A DNA stretch of 64,000 nucleotides from Lytechinus variegatus (GCF_018143015.1 NC_054758.1:14612001-14676000); one strand, 5' to 3'; positions 1 through 10,876 are shown, counted from the stretch's first letter. Program-made: numbers and translations. Notes: a model not told the origin generated them from the sequence alone.

Positions 1-1375
1 TTTTCCATCCGTGTCAAATTCTATATTCATTAGATGAGATGAAATGTTTATGATTTGATGTCCGTTGTAAATTTCGGTTGGAAATTGATGCCTTGAAGAA
101 AGGATTTAGTGAAAACAAGATAATAAATTGGTAATAGTTGAACGGTGACCATATTTGCAGCAAAGTGTTAATGGGGAGACTAAGCAAATCAGGGTTAACT
201 CAGAAATAAATTGAAGCGCTTACCAGAATTTTGTCACATTAATGACAACTAGAGATCAATCATCTTTAGAAGACACCAGAAAACTAATCACGGTATAGGT
301 TCCATTGCGACGTACCCTTTCCTTCCACTGCAGTTGAATTTTGGTGCCATTTAAGGATATTTTTGTTGCTACATTCCTCTCTTTGCGTAGATTGTAGGCA
401 ACCTTGGCAAAAGCACCTCTCTGTGCTTTTAGGGCTGGGGGTAGGTCGGTGCGGACCGTGATGCGGTAACGGGGCGGGGTCGGGGTGTTTTGGCGTTGTC
501 GGTGGCGGTGTTCAAAAGCGTCGAGTACTCGGTTTCTGTCGTGCATGTACACGAATTTAGCGATGATTGCTCGAGGAGTAGGGGGTCCACTTGGTTGATC
601 TGTCGAAGAATTTCCACGTCGGGGGAGGCGATGAGCATTTGCTATGGCTATTAGTGCGGCGTCAGCTGCGTCGATGCCAAGGGAGATGAATGTATCCCGT
701 AAAGTGGTTGAAATTACCTCGTTCTGTTGCTCCTTGACTCCATAAAATAGGAGGTTTGATCTGCGGCCATATATTTCCAAAAGCATCAACTTTTCCTCAA
801 GCTTAGAGATTGCATTTTCCGTCTTTCTTTCGATCTCCGGGAGTTTCTCCGTTCCGATTTTGGCTATTTCATCAGTATTCATTGTGACAGACTGCTCCAA
901 ATCATTCAGCTTGCTCGATATCATCTTAAATTCTTCAGAGAGAGCATCCATTTTTGAGTTTAGTGATTGGGAAAAATTCGCTATGCTTTTTTGAATATCC
1001 GATAGAGAAGGTTGGCTTGGCTCTTCCGATGCACTCGTATCAGCATTGGGTTGACTGCCCGGCATGGCAGCGCGTGATTGCTGGACTGTTTGCTTTGTGG
1101 CCTGTCGCGTGGTACGATTCGCCATGTTGAAAGCCGTGGTTTAGTTAGACAGAAAAGCGGTGGAGTATAAATCAGGGTTAAGTTCTCAGTTAAAACCCCC
1201 AAAATTGTTTTTGTGGGTAATATATAAGCCTGCAGAACAAAAACGAAGATACAGTTAGTCAGGTGAATAAATCCACGAATTTAGGTATAATCTCGGGTTA
1301 AAGAGGTTAGGGCGGTGCCTAGAACGCGGAGAGCTAGCTCCTTGCATCCGTCTCCATCAAGGTCCAGCAAGACTA
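1..1375 (-). mobile_element. 5' end of an L1-like LINE (5' UTR, ORF1, start of inter-ORF region)
   Basis: A minus-strand non-LTR element enters from the left edge. An intact ORF1 fills 256-1125. Sequence from 1126 to roughly 1330-1375 would be its 5' UTR, but I cannot place the 5' boundary exactly. Downstream of ORF1 (toward position 1) there is a short linker; a minus-strand ATG frame near 1-30 could be the start of ORF2, which lies outside the window. The element sits just upstream of the acceptor at 1550, so it occupies an intron of gene 1. ORF1 being fully open suggests a fairly young copy. Confidence 0.7.
256..1125 (-). CDS. LINE ORF1 protein (L1-like RNA-binding coiled-coil protein)
   Basis: An uninterrupted 289-residue frame. 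Residues about 1-45 are rich in S, T, Q and P and probably disordered. Residues about 45-125 show heptad-like L/I/M spacing, as expected of a coiled coil. A block starting RRSNLLFYGV at about residue 121 matches the start of the RRM of L1 ORF1p-type proteins, and the following part, ending in KERVRRNGTY, resembles the basic C-terminal domain. In L1-clade elements this protein trimerises and coats the element RNA as a nucleic-acid chaperone. It is preceded by a MANRTTRQ start with basic residues. The length is close to other L1-like ORF1 proteins. No break is visible. Clade assignment (L1/Tx1 versus related groups) is inference, since ORF2 is not in the window. Confidence 0.8.
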   Translation of the reverse strand: MANRTTRQATKQTVQQSRAAMPGSQPNADTSASEEPSQPSLSDIQKSIANFSQSLNSKMDALSEEFKMISSKLNDLEQSVTMNTDEIAKIGTEKLPEIERKTENAISKLEEKLMLLEIYGRRSNLLFYGVKEQQNEVISTTLRDTFISLGIDAADAALIAIANAHRLPRRGNSSTDQPSGPPTPRAIIAKFVYMHDRNRVLDAFEHRHRQRQNTPTPPRYRITVRTDLPPALKAQRGAFAKVAYNLRKERNVATKISLNGTKIQLQWKERVRRNGTYTVISFLVSSKDD

Positions 1376-1549
1376 TCATAGGATATCGATAACGCTATCG
1401 GTATCGCTCCTCTGAACTCGGCTCGGTGTCAGCAGCCTTTCCAAGCTCTCAACACCGAACACCGTACTTGAAATCACCCATTGAACATGGTGAAGGGGCT
1501 GCAAAAGAAATAGCAGGAAATTTACATATCTTTTGCTTCTAATTTGTAG

Positions 1550-1732
1550 GAAATTAACGATGAGTTTGACCAAAGCGAAATTTGGAGGACTTAACTTTGG
1601 AGGTGCTCCTGCAGAGACATCATCATGCGGAGTTACGTCTACCGCCTACTTTGATATCCCACTGGGACGATTCTCGACAAAGACGGGAGAGGGCGCTTTC
1701 CACGTTAATTTCGGAAACGACATAGCTGAAAG
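1550..1732 (+). CDS. Gene 1 exon a (GAIN-like region)
   Basis: The acceptor is TTTGTAG and the donor is AAAG/GTAAGA. The first base completes a codon from the missing upstream exon. The encoded stretch has beta-strand-like blocks such as AYFDIPLGRFSTK. It ends in phase 2, and the AG joins G of the next exon as Arg. Confidence 0.68.
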
Positions 1733-4700
1733 GTAAGAACTTGATTTTGTTTGAGGTACCGGTATTTTTTTATTGAACGGAGGGTTGTGAACGTTTCACA
1801 AATCAGTTGTATAATCGAATGAACTTCCATAGTAAACAGAATTGCAATAATTTCCTCTCATCTTTAGAAGGTCTGACGAAGCGTGCAACTACAAATTTAC
1901 CAAACAGCATGAAGATTTTCAGGATTTGGATAAACGAGGGTTTTCTCATTTGTAAAAAGTCCTTGCTGCATTTCAATCTGTCATTTCTTTCTAATAGCTT
2001 GGCCATGGGGGGAGCGTTTAATGAAAGGAATCTGATGTTTTATCAGACAGTTACTGCAGAAACTTTAATTCCCAGCCAATTAAAAAAATCAAATGAAATT
2101 GTCGGCTTAGGCAATTTGTCGACCCACTTACATTTAGGTACATCGCATTGTTGTAACCTGTAATATGCAGTTTATTATCGACATTGTGGTATTTTGATCG
2201 TTGTAGGTACGGAGTCAACTGGAACTTTTCGAGAAGCACTGGGGTTTCTGGGGTTTATTTCCAATTTGATCACTATTCTCAAAACATCGACCCTTATTCC
2301 TCAGAAGATGATGACAGTGATAACAGGGCATCCGCCATCTTGAAAGTTGCCCTCTATGACCCATCGAGTTGTAAGTCATAATTCTTCGAAGTCTAAACAC
2401 CTCTATGAAGTGAATTATCTGAACATTTCTTCCATTTTTCATTCATTTTCAACATCAAATTTTTAAAATACAATTGTCATAAGACATATAAATATGTAGA
2501 AATTTCATTTACTGAAGAAGGTCCTTATAATCAAAATCGTGTTTCGGGATAAACCTATAGGCAAAAGAAATAGCGGAGTAAAACGTATTAAAATCTTTTG
2601 AGGAAATTCAATAATGAAACGTCATTAAAAGACAATCTGAAGTTGTTCGTTTCACATATTTTGGAAAGGAAAGAACTTTTGGTTAACCTTTTGACAGACT
2701 CTGTTTCCAAGCGTAAGATCTATCACTACTTCCTGCGGAATTAAAAAATCAAATAAAAAGGATAAAGATAAAAAGATAAAATGTTTCTATTATATATGTT
2801 GTGTCGCTCTAGCGTTCTGGTCATTCAAGTGTTTTTACTCCGATGAGCACATGACGAAAAGCTTCAGTATGTCCGTTTCTAGGGCAATTTTACGATAAAG
2901 ATGTTCACCTCATATGTACTCCTGTAGGTGAAGAACTAGAGGTGGACTCCTTGAGTGACCCGATCCATATCAACATGTCGGTGAAAGGAGTCAAGAGAAA
3001 CCACCGATTGAAATGCCATATCTGGGACGAGGATGAGGAAGAATGGACCAATGAGGGCGTAGAGACGGAGAAGATTGATCACGTGATGGTGGAATGTATG
3101 GTCCCACGTAACGGCACCTATGTTGTCTTGGCTATACCTCGTGGAGGTGGGTTTTATTTTTTTTCTGTTAAAACACAAGCTGATATAGGTAGCATTTAAT
3201 GCTTATAGCAATTCCACATTTCATTTTAAGCATGGCTTTTCAATGGAAGATAATAGCATTGTTGATTGAAAAACCTTCATATAAGTGCCGTTGCCAGGGC
3301 TCGAATCCCGGACATTTGCGTGTCTAATAAATAGGCGCCTTAAACCACTCGGCAAACGGCACAACCACAGGTAGAAGTGTGTATTTGTGAATGAAAGCGA
3401 TGAGGTAACTTGGTATAGAATTAGCAGCATGAACAAAATAGGTGTAGGCCTATAATAGATGATGCCCTACGTAATTGCCCAATTATCATTTGCTTCAATT
3501 GGTGTAAAATAATTGAAGAATAATATATTGTCCCATGCAAAGTTTACCAAAAACGGCCGATTTTTACTGAAAAATACCATCACTCAAGGGGATCATTTTC
3601 CGGAGATGTAAGCCTAAGACAGACAAGCTATTGCTCACGGTGAGAATTTCCCTGTTTAAAAAAATCCTCCCGATGTACGCCTTAATTGTCCTATATATCC
3701 AGAACTGTCAAACATTATGTTCCTTCATTAAATGTAGTCTAGTGTGACTTTTAGTGATTATTCCTCTCAATTTGAAGCATTAATGTCATTATTAATGGTC
3801 ATTTTGTCTGAACATTGAACATTATGAAAGATTTCTGCCTAAATAAGACAGAAAATCGTGTACAACTCTTGAACGCACACACAGGTCACGGAGTGACCCT
3901 GAGTGCAAACAGCTGACTGTGTTACAACTTAGGGGTGATACATTTTCACAATAGGGGTGATCAAACTCACTGGAGGGACTTTAATTCACTTATAACAAAG
4001 AAATGTGTACTACAGTACTCCTGTTGAATGCTCTGATGAAAATTATATGAGTTTCACATTCATTTGAATGGGAGGACAAGATTATTGTATATATCGAGTG
4101 CATTATGCATAAATCATACTACCATTGCGACCCCTGCCCGGCCGATGGTTCAGGCATGACAATCCTGAGTGACGTCACCGATAGAGACCTCAAATGCCAA
4201 GGAGAGCCTATTCGACAACTAACTTCATCTAGAAAACACGTATTGAAGATAACATCCAATGGGGAAATGGCTTTCATTTTCATGAAATATACACTCCATT
4301 CTTCAATAAATCTTTCACCCCGTCGTTAACTGCCCATTCATTCTCGAGCAATGGGGGAATGAATACAGAGTGTCTCAAAGTTTGTGTGAAAAACGGTGCA
4401 TTTTCCATAGAACTTCTACCAAAAAGCAATGCTGTAAGGGAAAGATTAGCCCCAAAACACGAATAGATGAGTTAATCAAATGGAATGAATCATAAAAATC
4501 AGTGAAATATAGTTTCTCCTGTACTCATTACTTGATACGATTAATTTTTCCCCCTCTCCATCAACTTTTAAGAAAAAGGGTGCATATTTTCATAAAAACA
4601 TCATGTGTTATATCGACGGACGCCCGTGCATACGAGCAGGAGGAAGCCAAATGTCTCGTATTTCTCATAATGTGCCACAAATGAAATTATTATTTGTTCT

Positions 4701-5441
4701 TTGAAGTACCTTGTCCTGTATGTACCTAAGGGTTTTTTTTATTTGCTAGATGAAAAATTTGAATATATATTATCATGCATACACTTTAAATGTAGTTTTG
4801 TAGATCACAAGATGGTCAAGCAAAGTTGGCATTTTGGCATTTTTAAATCTCATTCACCTATTCTTACATTTAATGTATTTTATCTCTAAAAAATTAATCA
4901 ATGATAAATTTCCTTCAACATGTCAAATGACAGGAGCCAGCACCGTCGTGATCATCCTCGTGAGCATCATCGCAGTCCTGCTCGCCCTAACCCTCATCGT
5001 CGCCCTCGTCATCTTCATCATGAAGAAGAGGAAGAAGGCCAAAGGAGAGGGTAATGTCGCCACCAACGACAGAAGTTCGGCAGTGGCAACGGCTATGACG
5101 TCAGACGGTAAACAAATGGACGGTTCGCAGGAGGCTTCAACAGAGGTAAGTTAATTAATGAATAGGGCTTATCGTCAAAACATGAGAGCCAACACGCTAT
5201 GAATTTTCAAACAATGAGAAAATGATTAAAAGATGGCAAAAATGATCAGAAGAATGACAAGTGAAAATTAATAGTAATGATAATTGAAATAAATATAATG
5301 ATGTAAATTGATGTGACCTTTATGTTGCCCCCCCCCCCCCCCCCTTTGTCCACGTAGACTGACTCTGCCATGGATGCAGCCGAATATCGACTTTCTAAAT
5401 GGAGTGACTTCCTACTTTATATCACTCGTTGTATTTTCTAG
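1550..5441 (+). CDS. Gene 1 (3' half): REJ-like single-pass receptor, GAIN-like/GPS-like/TM/tail exons
   Basis: Five exons (1550-1732, 2207-2370, 2928-3146, 4934-5145, 5358-5441) join in frame with GT-AG borders and end at TAG 5439-5441. The product segment begins as a GAIN-like beta-rich region, then has a GPS-like motif (KCHIWDEDEEEW ... VECMVPRNGTYVVLAI), one transmembrane helix beginning GASTVVIILVSIIAVLLA, a basic stop-transfer KKRKKAK and a tail of about 75 residues. GPS-bearing REJ/polycystin proteins have this order at their C-terminus; with one TM rather than eleven this fits the single-pass sea urchin REJ type. The N-terminal exons lie left of the window. A LINE occupies the preceding intron. 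The cleavage tripeptide of the GPS (usually HLT or HLS) is not recognisable. Family membership is inferred from architecture, not from a search. Confidence 0.72.
1733..2206 (+). other. Gene 1 intron
   Basis: This is AT-rich intron sequence between two supported splice sites. I see no separate gene or recognisable element in it; the open frames here are short and lack coding character. Confidence 0.6.
2207..2370 (+). CDS. Gene 1 exon b (GAIN-like region)
   Basis: The acceptor is CGTTGTAG and the donor is GAGTT/GTAAGT. The encoded stretch includes GVYFQFDHYSQN, an acidic EDDDSD patch and SAILKVALYDPSS, which resembles the strands before a GPS in polycystin and REJ proteins. It ends in phase 1 and the split codon becomes Cys. 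Confidence 0.7.
2928..3146 (+). CDS. Gene 1 exon c (GPS-like motif)
   Basis: The acceptor is CTCCTGTAG and the donor is GGAG/GTGGGT, chosen because it alone restores frame with the TM exon. It encodes the DPIHINMSV strand and then C-x-x-W, acidic EEEW and VECMVPRNGTYVVLA, the layout of a GPS. Only two of the usual four Cys are recognisable, and NGT replaces the HL-T/S cleavage site; NGT is also an N-glycosylation sequon. Confidence 0.72.
3147..4933 (+). other. Gene 1 intron with a tRNA-like sequence
   Basis: This 1.8-kb intron separates the GPS-like exon from the TM exon. It holds the tRNA-like sequence at 3285-3362. An open frame at 4105-4329 has a Cys-containing start (CDPCPADG) but no acceptor-like tract before it, so I do not call it an exon. 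The rest is AT-rich without visible structure. Confidence 0.55.
3285..3362 (-). repeat. tRNA-like sequence (tRNA pseudogene or head of a tRNA-derived SINE)
   Basis: Read on the minus strand, GTGCCGT and ACGGCAC can pair as a 7-bp acceptor stem. An A-box-like GCCGAGTGGTTTAAGG and a B-box-like GGGATTCGAGCCC are present at about the right spacing. The T-arm is out of register with the acceptor and the anticodon stem pairs poorly, so it is probably not a working tRNA. The Leu/Ser-type D arm suggests its origin. Confidence 0.55.
4934..5145 (+). CDS. Gene 1 exon d (transmembrane helix and start of cytoplasmic tail)
   Basis: The acceptor AAATGACAG and the donor ACAGAG/GTAAGT flank an exon of clearly higher GC content than its surroundings. 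It encodes about 24 hydrophobic residues (TVVIILVSIIAVLLALTL and onward), then MKKRKKAKGEG, then a Ser/Thr/Ala-rich tail. The positive-inside rule puts the tail in the cytoplasm. Confidence 0.8.
5358..5441 (+). CDS. Gene 1 last exon (C-terminus)
   Basis: The acceptor is CCACGTAG, preceded by a C-run polypyrimidine tract. Twenty-seven codons follow in phase 0 and end at TAG. The tail ends AAEYRLSKWSDFLL...CIF and includes one Tyr in an acidic/basic context. A 3' UTR follows. Confidence 0.62.
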   Translation, partial: TDSAMDAAEYRLSKWSDFLLYITRCIF

Positions 5442-5466
5442 GGTTTTTTTGGAATTAACAATGGAA

Positions 5467-6210
5467 TTGTAACAGAGATTAATGTGAATTCTACTAGTGT
5501 ATCATCCCAGTTTACTCGGATATAATTAAGCGCTCAAATAAAATGAATATTACAAAAATACAACCTAAATTTTGGCTTTTTATTTCGACTTTTGACAACT
5601 GAATGTATGTTTTATTACAAATCCTGAAGATAGTGGGCAGAACGCAATATTATTTCCCGTTTGAAAGAGATGGATAAAACATGCAATATAAAATGTGTGC
5701 AAATGTTTGAAGATAGTATATTTTGCCGACAACTGATATCATTTTTGTCTCGCCCGAACCACCCGGGGGGCGGGGCACATCCATCGCCCAGTGGATATCA
5801 TGCCTGTCCAAAACACTTAAATACTGAAAAAGGGTATATATTTCGCCAAGAAATTTAAGCTACGTTTTTATTTATGGTCCAATTCGACCAATTTGCGAGA
5901 GTATAAAAAGAGAATGCTTTATAAAGGATATACTTTTTGCGCGAGCGCTACGTTTTAATTTTTTGTAATCACACGGCACTGACCTTTGTGTCCCCCTTAG
6001 AATTTCTACACTAAACATGCAAACTATAATAGAGATTAATGTGAATTCAACAAACTAGTTTGTCTTCTCAATATACACGATATAAGGAAGCGCTCAGATA
6101 TATAAAATGAATGTTACAAAAATACAATGGGAATTCGGGCTTTACTTCCCGTTTGCAATATATAAAAACATGCAATACAAAAATACAGTGTGCAAATATT
6201 AGAAATCAAT
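5467..6210 (+). repeat. Tandem duplication of the 3' flank of gene 1
   Basis: A segment at about 5467-5710 recurs at about 6023-6210. Shared blocks include GAGATTAATGTGAATTC, AAGCGCTCA, AAAATGAAT.TTACAAAAATAC, TTCCCGTTTG and AAACATGCAATA, in the same order and orientation. The copies have diverged and carry indels. The first copy carries the candidate poly(A) signal. Confidence 0.65.
5537..5542 (+). promoter_or_regulatory. Poly(A) signal AATAAA of gene 1 (candidate)
   Basis: The hexamer lies 96 bp after the stop codon of gene 1 in an AT-rich 3' flank. It is inside the first copy of a duplicated segment; the second copy near 6100 has no perfect hexamer. Confidence 0.5.
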
Positions 6211-7686
6211 GACCCGAATTCACAAAGGCGGTCTTGAAATCATCGGTTCAACCCAGGTTCAACCGATGGTTTTATAAACCATCTTTTTGAATGGGACCAA
6301 TAAGTTCTTCTGACAACTCATTTTCTGTTTGCGTAACAAAATCTACAATAACTTCCTGTTACATCGTCGCTTTTAGTAAATAGCAAACCTCACTAATCTG
6401 CTTGCAGTTTTCAGAATCCGATATAGATTTGCCTTTTATTATTTTCAGGTTTTTTTATTGCATGATCACATATACATAACAGTAATTGGGCATACCTTTC
6501 GCAAAATGAATTTACCTTGGTGTTTATATCATTTTCAATAAACTGTTTATATCATTTTCAACAACTGATTAATGTTGATGTTGTTTAGGTGTTATTTTAA
6601 GTGATTCCCTATGTTGTATAATTTTATTTCTGTAAAGTGCATTGAGAGTCCTTTCAGGTCTGAATTGCGCAATATAAGAACTGCATTATTATTATTATTA
6701 TCATTATTAGTATTATCATCATCATTATTATTATCATTATTGTTACTATTTTCACTCATCAACCATTATTACTGTTATTTTTGTGCCCCTACTTGTGTTT
6801 CATTTATCATAACAATAATGTATTTTATAATCTTCATATATGATTTGGTATTACATTTGCGTTTATCTCATTATTTTCCACATCACTAGTTGTATCATTA
6901 TTGTTTATCATATTTTTTTTGTTCTTTGCATGGTTTTCTTTCATTTCCTTCTAATTCTAGTATGCATATGATTTCAACATGCAGAACATGGCTGCGTCCA
7001 AGGTCAATTGCTAAAGAGTGATTTCATCTTTGGGGATACCCTACTTCATCTGTGAATCAATTGTTTTTATTTATTCATTAATGCTATAATATTCTACATT
7101 TCATTTTCTTAATGAATATTGAGGGAGGGAGGCAATAATTCTTTGCATCAATAATAATAGATAATAGAGTGTTGACTTTATCGTACATAAAAGTGATTAC
7201 GACAATCTTTAAATATATCGAATTATAAAATGCGCCTCTGAATAGGAAACTTAGATAGAATGCGCACTCTAAATGCTGTATATTATTATTATTCAAAATA
7301 ATTCTTAGTTTTAGTAATTTCTTTATATCGTTAAAGTGCAATATATGTAAAATAATTTATATAAATAAGGTCCATGCATCAACGTTATTTGTCATTATGT
7401 GTAATGTGTAAACGGAAACTCAAATTTAGTTTATTTCAAATATGTAGTAGGCGACAGGAATGTGTAAATATTATGTACTGAAGGCCGATACCTCTCATCA
7501 TTACTATTGTGATTTTTCCATTAGGCCCAAATCGCGCATGATTAAGTAATGGAATGTAATGTAATTATGAAGAAAGGTTTGTTTGAACACTCGACTGTGA
7601 ATCTTGTCCTGCCTTCATATACTTAAAATGATGTAGAGCAATGGACTTTAAAATAGTATGCATTTTTAAATATTCCAAAAAATATA
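6211..7686. other. AT-rich intergenic DNA with a LINE/SINE tail and ATT microsatellite
   Basis: Near 6225-6290 there is one end of a MITE-like sequence (CCCGAATTCACAAAGG). At 6590-6690 a sequence of the type GCGCAATATAAGAACTGC leads into an (ATT)n run at 6689-6735, a typical 3' tail of L2/CR1-type elements or their SINEs. I see no gene. Confidence 0.45.
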
Positions 7687-8420
7687 TATAAACCCCTCAA
7701 AAAAGTTTTGCAACTCAGTTTTGGGGATGATATCTTTTTGGTAATGAAGTATAAAAGATGAAACTGGTATCATTGGAATGCTGAATTATTCTTCTTTACA
7801 ATGACATGCCATTTGCTGTGATTATGTAATCATGGAATATGCAATCACCCTGAACATTGAGAACAGTCAGGAATGAAATGTTGCAAAATGCATTGATTTC
7901 TAAAAAGAGCCTCAATTTCTATAGAATTTCCACCATGCAGGTGACAGTGAATGCACTCGGTCCATCCTCGAAACAATTGGAAATTCGCTATTAGAAACGA
8001 CGCATTTTGCAACATTTCATTGCTAACATTGCTGCGTATTATCATGTCTGTTTATTTCATGATAACACTAGCATTAGAAATGACACATGATTGTAAAGAA
8101 GAATAATCATTCTTTCTAAAGATATCATTTTTACACATGATGATGGCACATTAAGAAATTTATTAGTACTCAAACTTGCAGTTTGAGTTGCAGAACTCAA
8201 ACATGACATGGCAACGAATTTTGCAACATTTCATTTTTTACATTGCTGCATATTTATCATGTCTGTATTTCATGGTTACACTAGCATTACAAATGACACA
8301 TGATCGTAGAGAAAAATAATCATATTTTCCAATAATACCACTTTTGCATATGATGATGGCACACTAAGAAATTTATCAGCACTCAAACTTGAGTTGCAGA
8401 ACTTTTTTGAGGGGTTTATA
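7687..8420. mobile_element. Foldback MITE with TATAAACCCCTCAAAAAAG termini
   Basis: The left end TATAAACCCCTCAAAAAAGT and the right end CTTTTTTGAGGGGTTTATA are inverted repeats of each other, followed inward by CAACTCA and TGAGTTGCAG. Terminal TA dinucleotides fit a TA target duplication, as in Tc1/mariner. There is no transposase frame. The right half contains an internal direct repeat: 8040-8190 (CATGTCTG, ACACTAGCATTA, GATGATGGCACA) recurs at 8255-8400. Confidence 0.75.
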
Positions 8421-9330
8421 TTAGTGCAGTCTTTATGTGCAATCGCCAATATATAAACGTAGGTGACGGGGCGTCGGGTTCTGTCTATAGGGCGGTGGTC
8501 GCAGCACTACTTTTCACTGCCTCCTATATGACTATCCCGAGGTATCGCCGCCCCTAACCTATCTTTTCTTCTTTTTTCATTGTGGTGGGGAATTTGTAAT
8601 ATGTGTAAATTTTTGTTATATCATTTGTATTCACTATTTATAACATTCATCCTGTACTTTGTCCTAAAACAAGTAATCTGGACTTATTTTAATTTTACTT
8701 CTCTTTGTTGTCATATCGAATAAAGATAATAGGAAAATATATTTTATCACTAAGACAATATTGCACAATCTAATGACAATTAGATTACGTTTATAGCATT
8801 AAACATCGATAACGAAAACGAAGTTGAAGATTAATGTATTTTTAAATGCAATTCGGTGTTTGGATTGTCTAAATGATACGCGTTAATATACCTGAAATAT
8901 ACAAATAGATATTTATGAAGACGCAGAATTCTGTCTACTTTTGCAGTGCCTTGATAATATATTGATATTTTCTTTTTCAAAATTTTCTATCTTTTTGAAG
9001 TTAACTATAACCCCTTCCACAACCATTTATGCAAATTTTTAATTTCTTGTCTCGCAACCAATTGTAAACCATTCAAAATCGCCCATACCGTTTTGCCTTT
9101 CTTATCAAGAAACTTCCTAAATTTTGGTGAGCTGAAGGACATGTTGATTCAGTCCTTTAATCCTTAATTTTTAGTTTTGGTCAAATCTCCTTTAGTGAAT
9201 TGTTACAATGTAAGGGGTATGATATGAACATGAATTTCCTTGGATAAATCTTGCGATTTAAGAGGACAAAATTTCGGGTGCCTGATCCAAAACAATAAAT
9301 GACTAGGTGTCATAATAAATTATCATGTTA
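8421..9330. other. AT-rich intergenic DNA, possible LINE 3' UTR fragment
   Basis: The part at 8455-8560 is GC-rich (GACGGGGCGTCGGGTTCTG) and 8718-8723 reads AATAAA before an A-rich end, so 8450-8740 may be a decayed LINE 3' UTR on the plus strand. The remainder shows nothing I can identify. Confidence 0.3.
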
Positions 9331-9480
9331 AGCAGGGCCTGCCTAGAGATCAGTTTTCAGAATTGAAGTGGCCACCCTGGGTAACATATGCTATCATTAT
9401 CATTATTATTTTTATTATTTTTATTGTAATTATCATTATCATTATTATCATCATCATCATTATCATTATTTCCGTTTTGA
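9331..9480 (+). mobile_element. 3' part of a tRNA-derived SINE
   Basis: GCAGGGCCTG...GAATTGAAGTGGCCACCCTGGGTAA leads into ATTATC/ATT repeats. The same body occurs at 31513-31590, and a related head and body occur at 57455-57655. The tRNA-like head is missing here. Confidence 0.6.
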
Positions 9481-9905
9481 TATAAACACCACTTCCCAGG
9501 CATGCTGGGATATATAGAACAATTTCAAGATATATTCTCCGTCTGTAACTTCGTGATATCAAATAATGCTTAATATGCAATGTGAGTTTTCAAATGACTA
9601 TCTGTTTTTAGAAAAAAAGTGATCGTCACCCAAAGAGGAAGCTAGATCATTAATCCAAATTATTATTCTAATTATTTTTTATTATATTTATTATTATCAT
9701 CATCATTATCATTATTTCCTTATAGATAGAAACCACTTCCCAGGCATTGGATGTATGTATCGAACAATTTCAAGATATATTTTTCGTCTGTAACTTCCTG
9801 ATATCAAACTATACTTAATGTGTAATGTGAGTTTTCAAATGACTGTTTTTAGAAAAAAACGTCATCGTCACCCAGAGAGGAAGCTCGATCATCAATCCAA
9901 ATTCT
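9430..9905 (+). repeat. Two tandem copies of a ~250-bp unit
   Basis: Blocks ACCACTTCCCAGGCAT, CAATTTCAAGATATATT, CGTCTGTAACTTC.TGATATCAAA, ATGTGAGTTTTCAAATGACT and AGAGGAAGCT occur in the same order in two copies, 9430-9665 and 9690-9905. Each copy starts with an ATT/ATC microsatellite, which may have promoted the duplication. Confidence 0.7.
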
Positions 9906-10197
9906 TTTCGGAATTCAAATTACAACAAAGATTAACGGTTGGAAAAAAAACCAATGGCCATTGCAAGTAGAGAATGGAATATGAGATGATACTCAAGAAT
10001 AGGCCTCTAATTTACATGATAGACCCTTTATCAAAAAATTAGACGAGCGTTAAAAAATGAATTCTACCGACTTGTATTGGCATAAATTGGTTTAAGTTGC
10101 TACCATGGTAATGAATGGAATCGCGTAATGAGTGCAGAATTACTCGACCACTGGAAGCGATTTCCAAGGCCGACATTACATGAATTTTTTGTTTACC

Positions 10198-10379
10198 GAG
10201 GGGGGGGGTGTTTCACAAAGATTTAAGTATGACTTAGACATCACTTAAACTTAAATCAATTAAACATCAAGTTGTGTGCGGTATAAAAGGTATGACTGCA
10301 TTTGTCAGTTCATGCCAAGAGTATGCGTCGGCATTTAAGTGCAAGTCATACTTAAATTTCTTTCTGAAAATCCCCGGGG
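10198..10379. mobile_element. Short palindromic MITE (GGGTGTTTCACAAAGATTTAAG termini)
   Basis: The left end GTGTTTCACAAAGATTTAAG, followed by TATGACTT, is mirrored by AAGTCATACTTAAATTTC and CTGAAAATCCCCGG on the right. The element is about 180 bp with no coding capacity. Similar sequences are familiar from sea urchin genomes; that recollection was not checked. Confidence 0.6.
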
Positions 10380-10876
10380 TATGTTTATTGCAATCATCAT
10401 TACATTAATCATTTGATCATTGCAATCATCATTAGATCATTATAATAATCATTGAAATTTTGCACTTATAAAAAGTCGTTTAGGGCAAATGATTTTTTGT
10501 TCTTAACAGCTTTAAATGGAAATGTATTAATTAGTATCATGTGTTGGTTGCCGGGTTTATACTACATTAAGATAATTTAATTGGGTACTAGATTATAATT
10601 TTTTTTACTTCTAGCGTCTCTTCATTATAATTTTGAGCATCAATATGACACTCCGAATGGGATTAGAAAAGGTATATGGGCCTCACAATATTATTACCGA
10701 ACAATTCATTTTCTCTATTTTATTCAAGCATGGACCTATTTGAGATGGACACTCATCTATTAGTTAATGAATTCACTTCGTGTGACTTTCATTGCACTCT
10801 GAATAACATTCTTATAATATTTACCTACTTTAATCCTCCTGTGCTCCTCCGTCAATTAGACCATGAGTTGAAATAG

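Noticed and set aside
3285-3362. A functional tRNA gene
   Set aside because: The acceptor stem and A/B boxes are present, but the T-arm is out of register and the anticodon stem does not pair.
4105-4329. 74-residue frame with CDPCPADG in intron 3 of gene 1
   Set aside because: No acceptor-like tract precedes it, and the exons on either side already join in frame without it.
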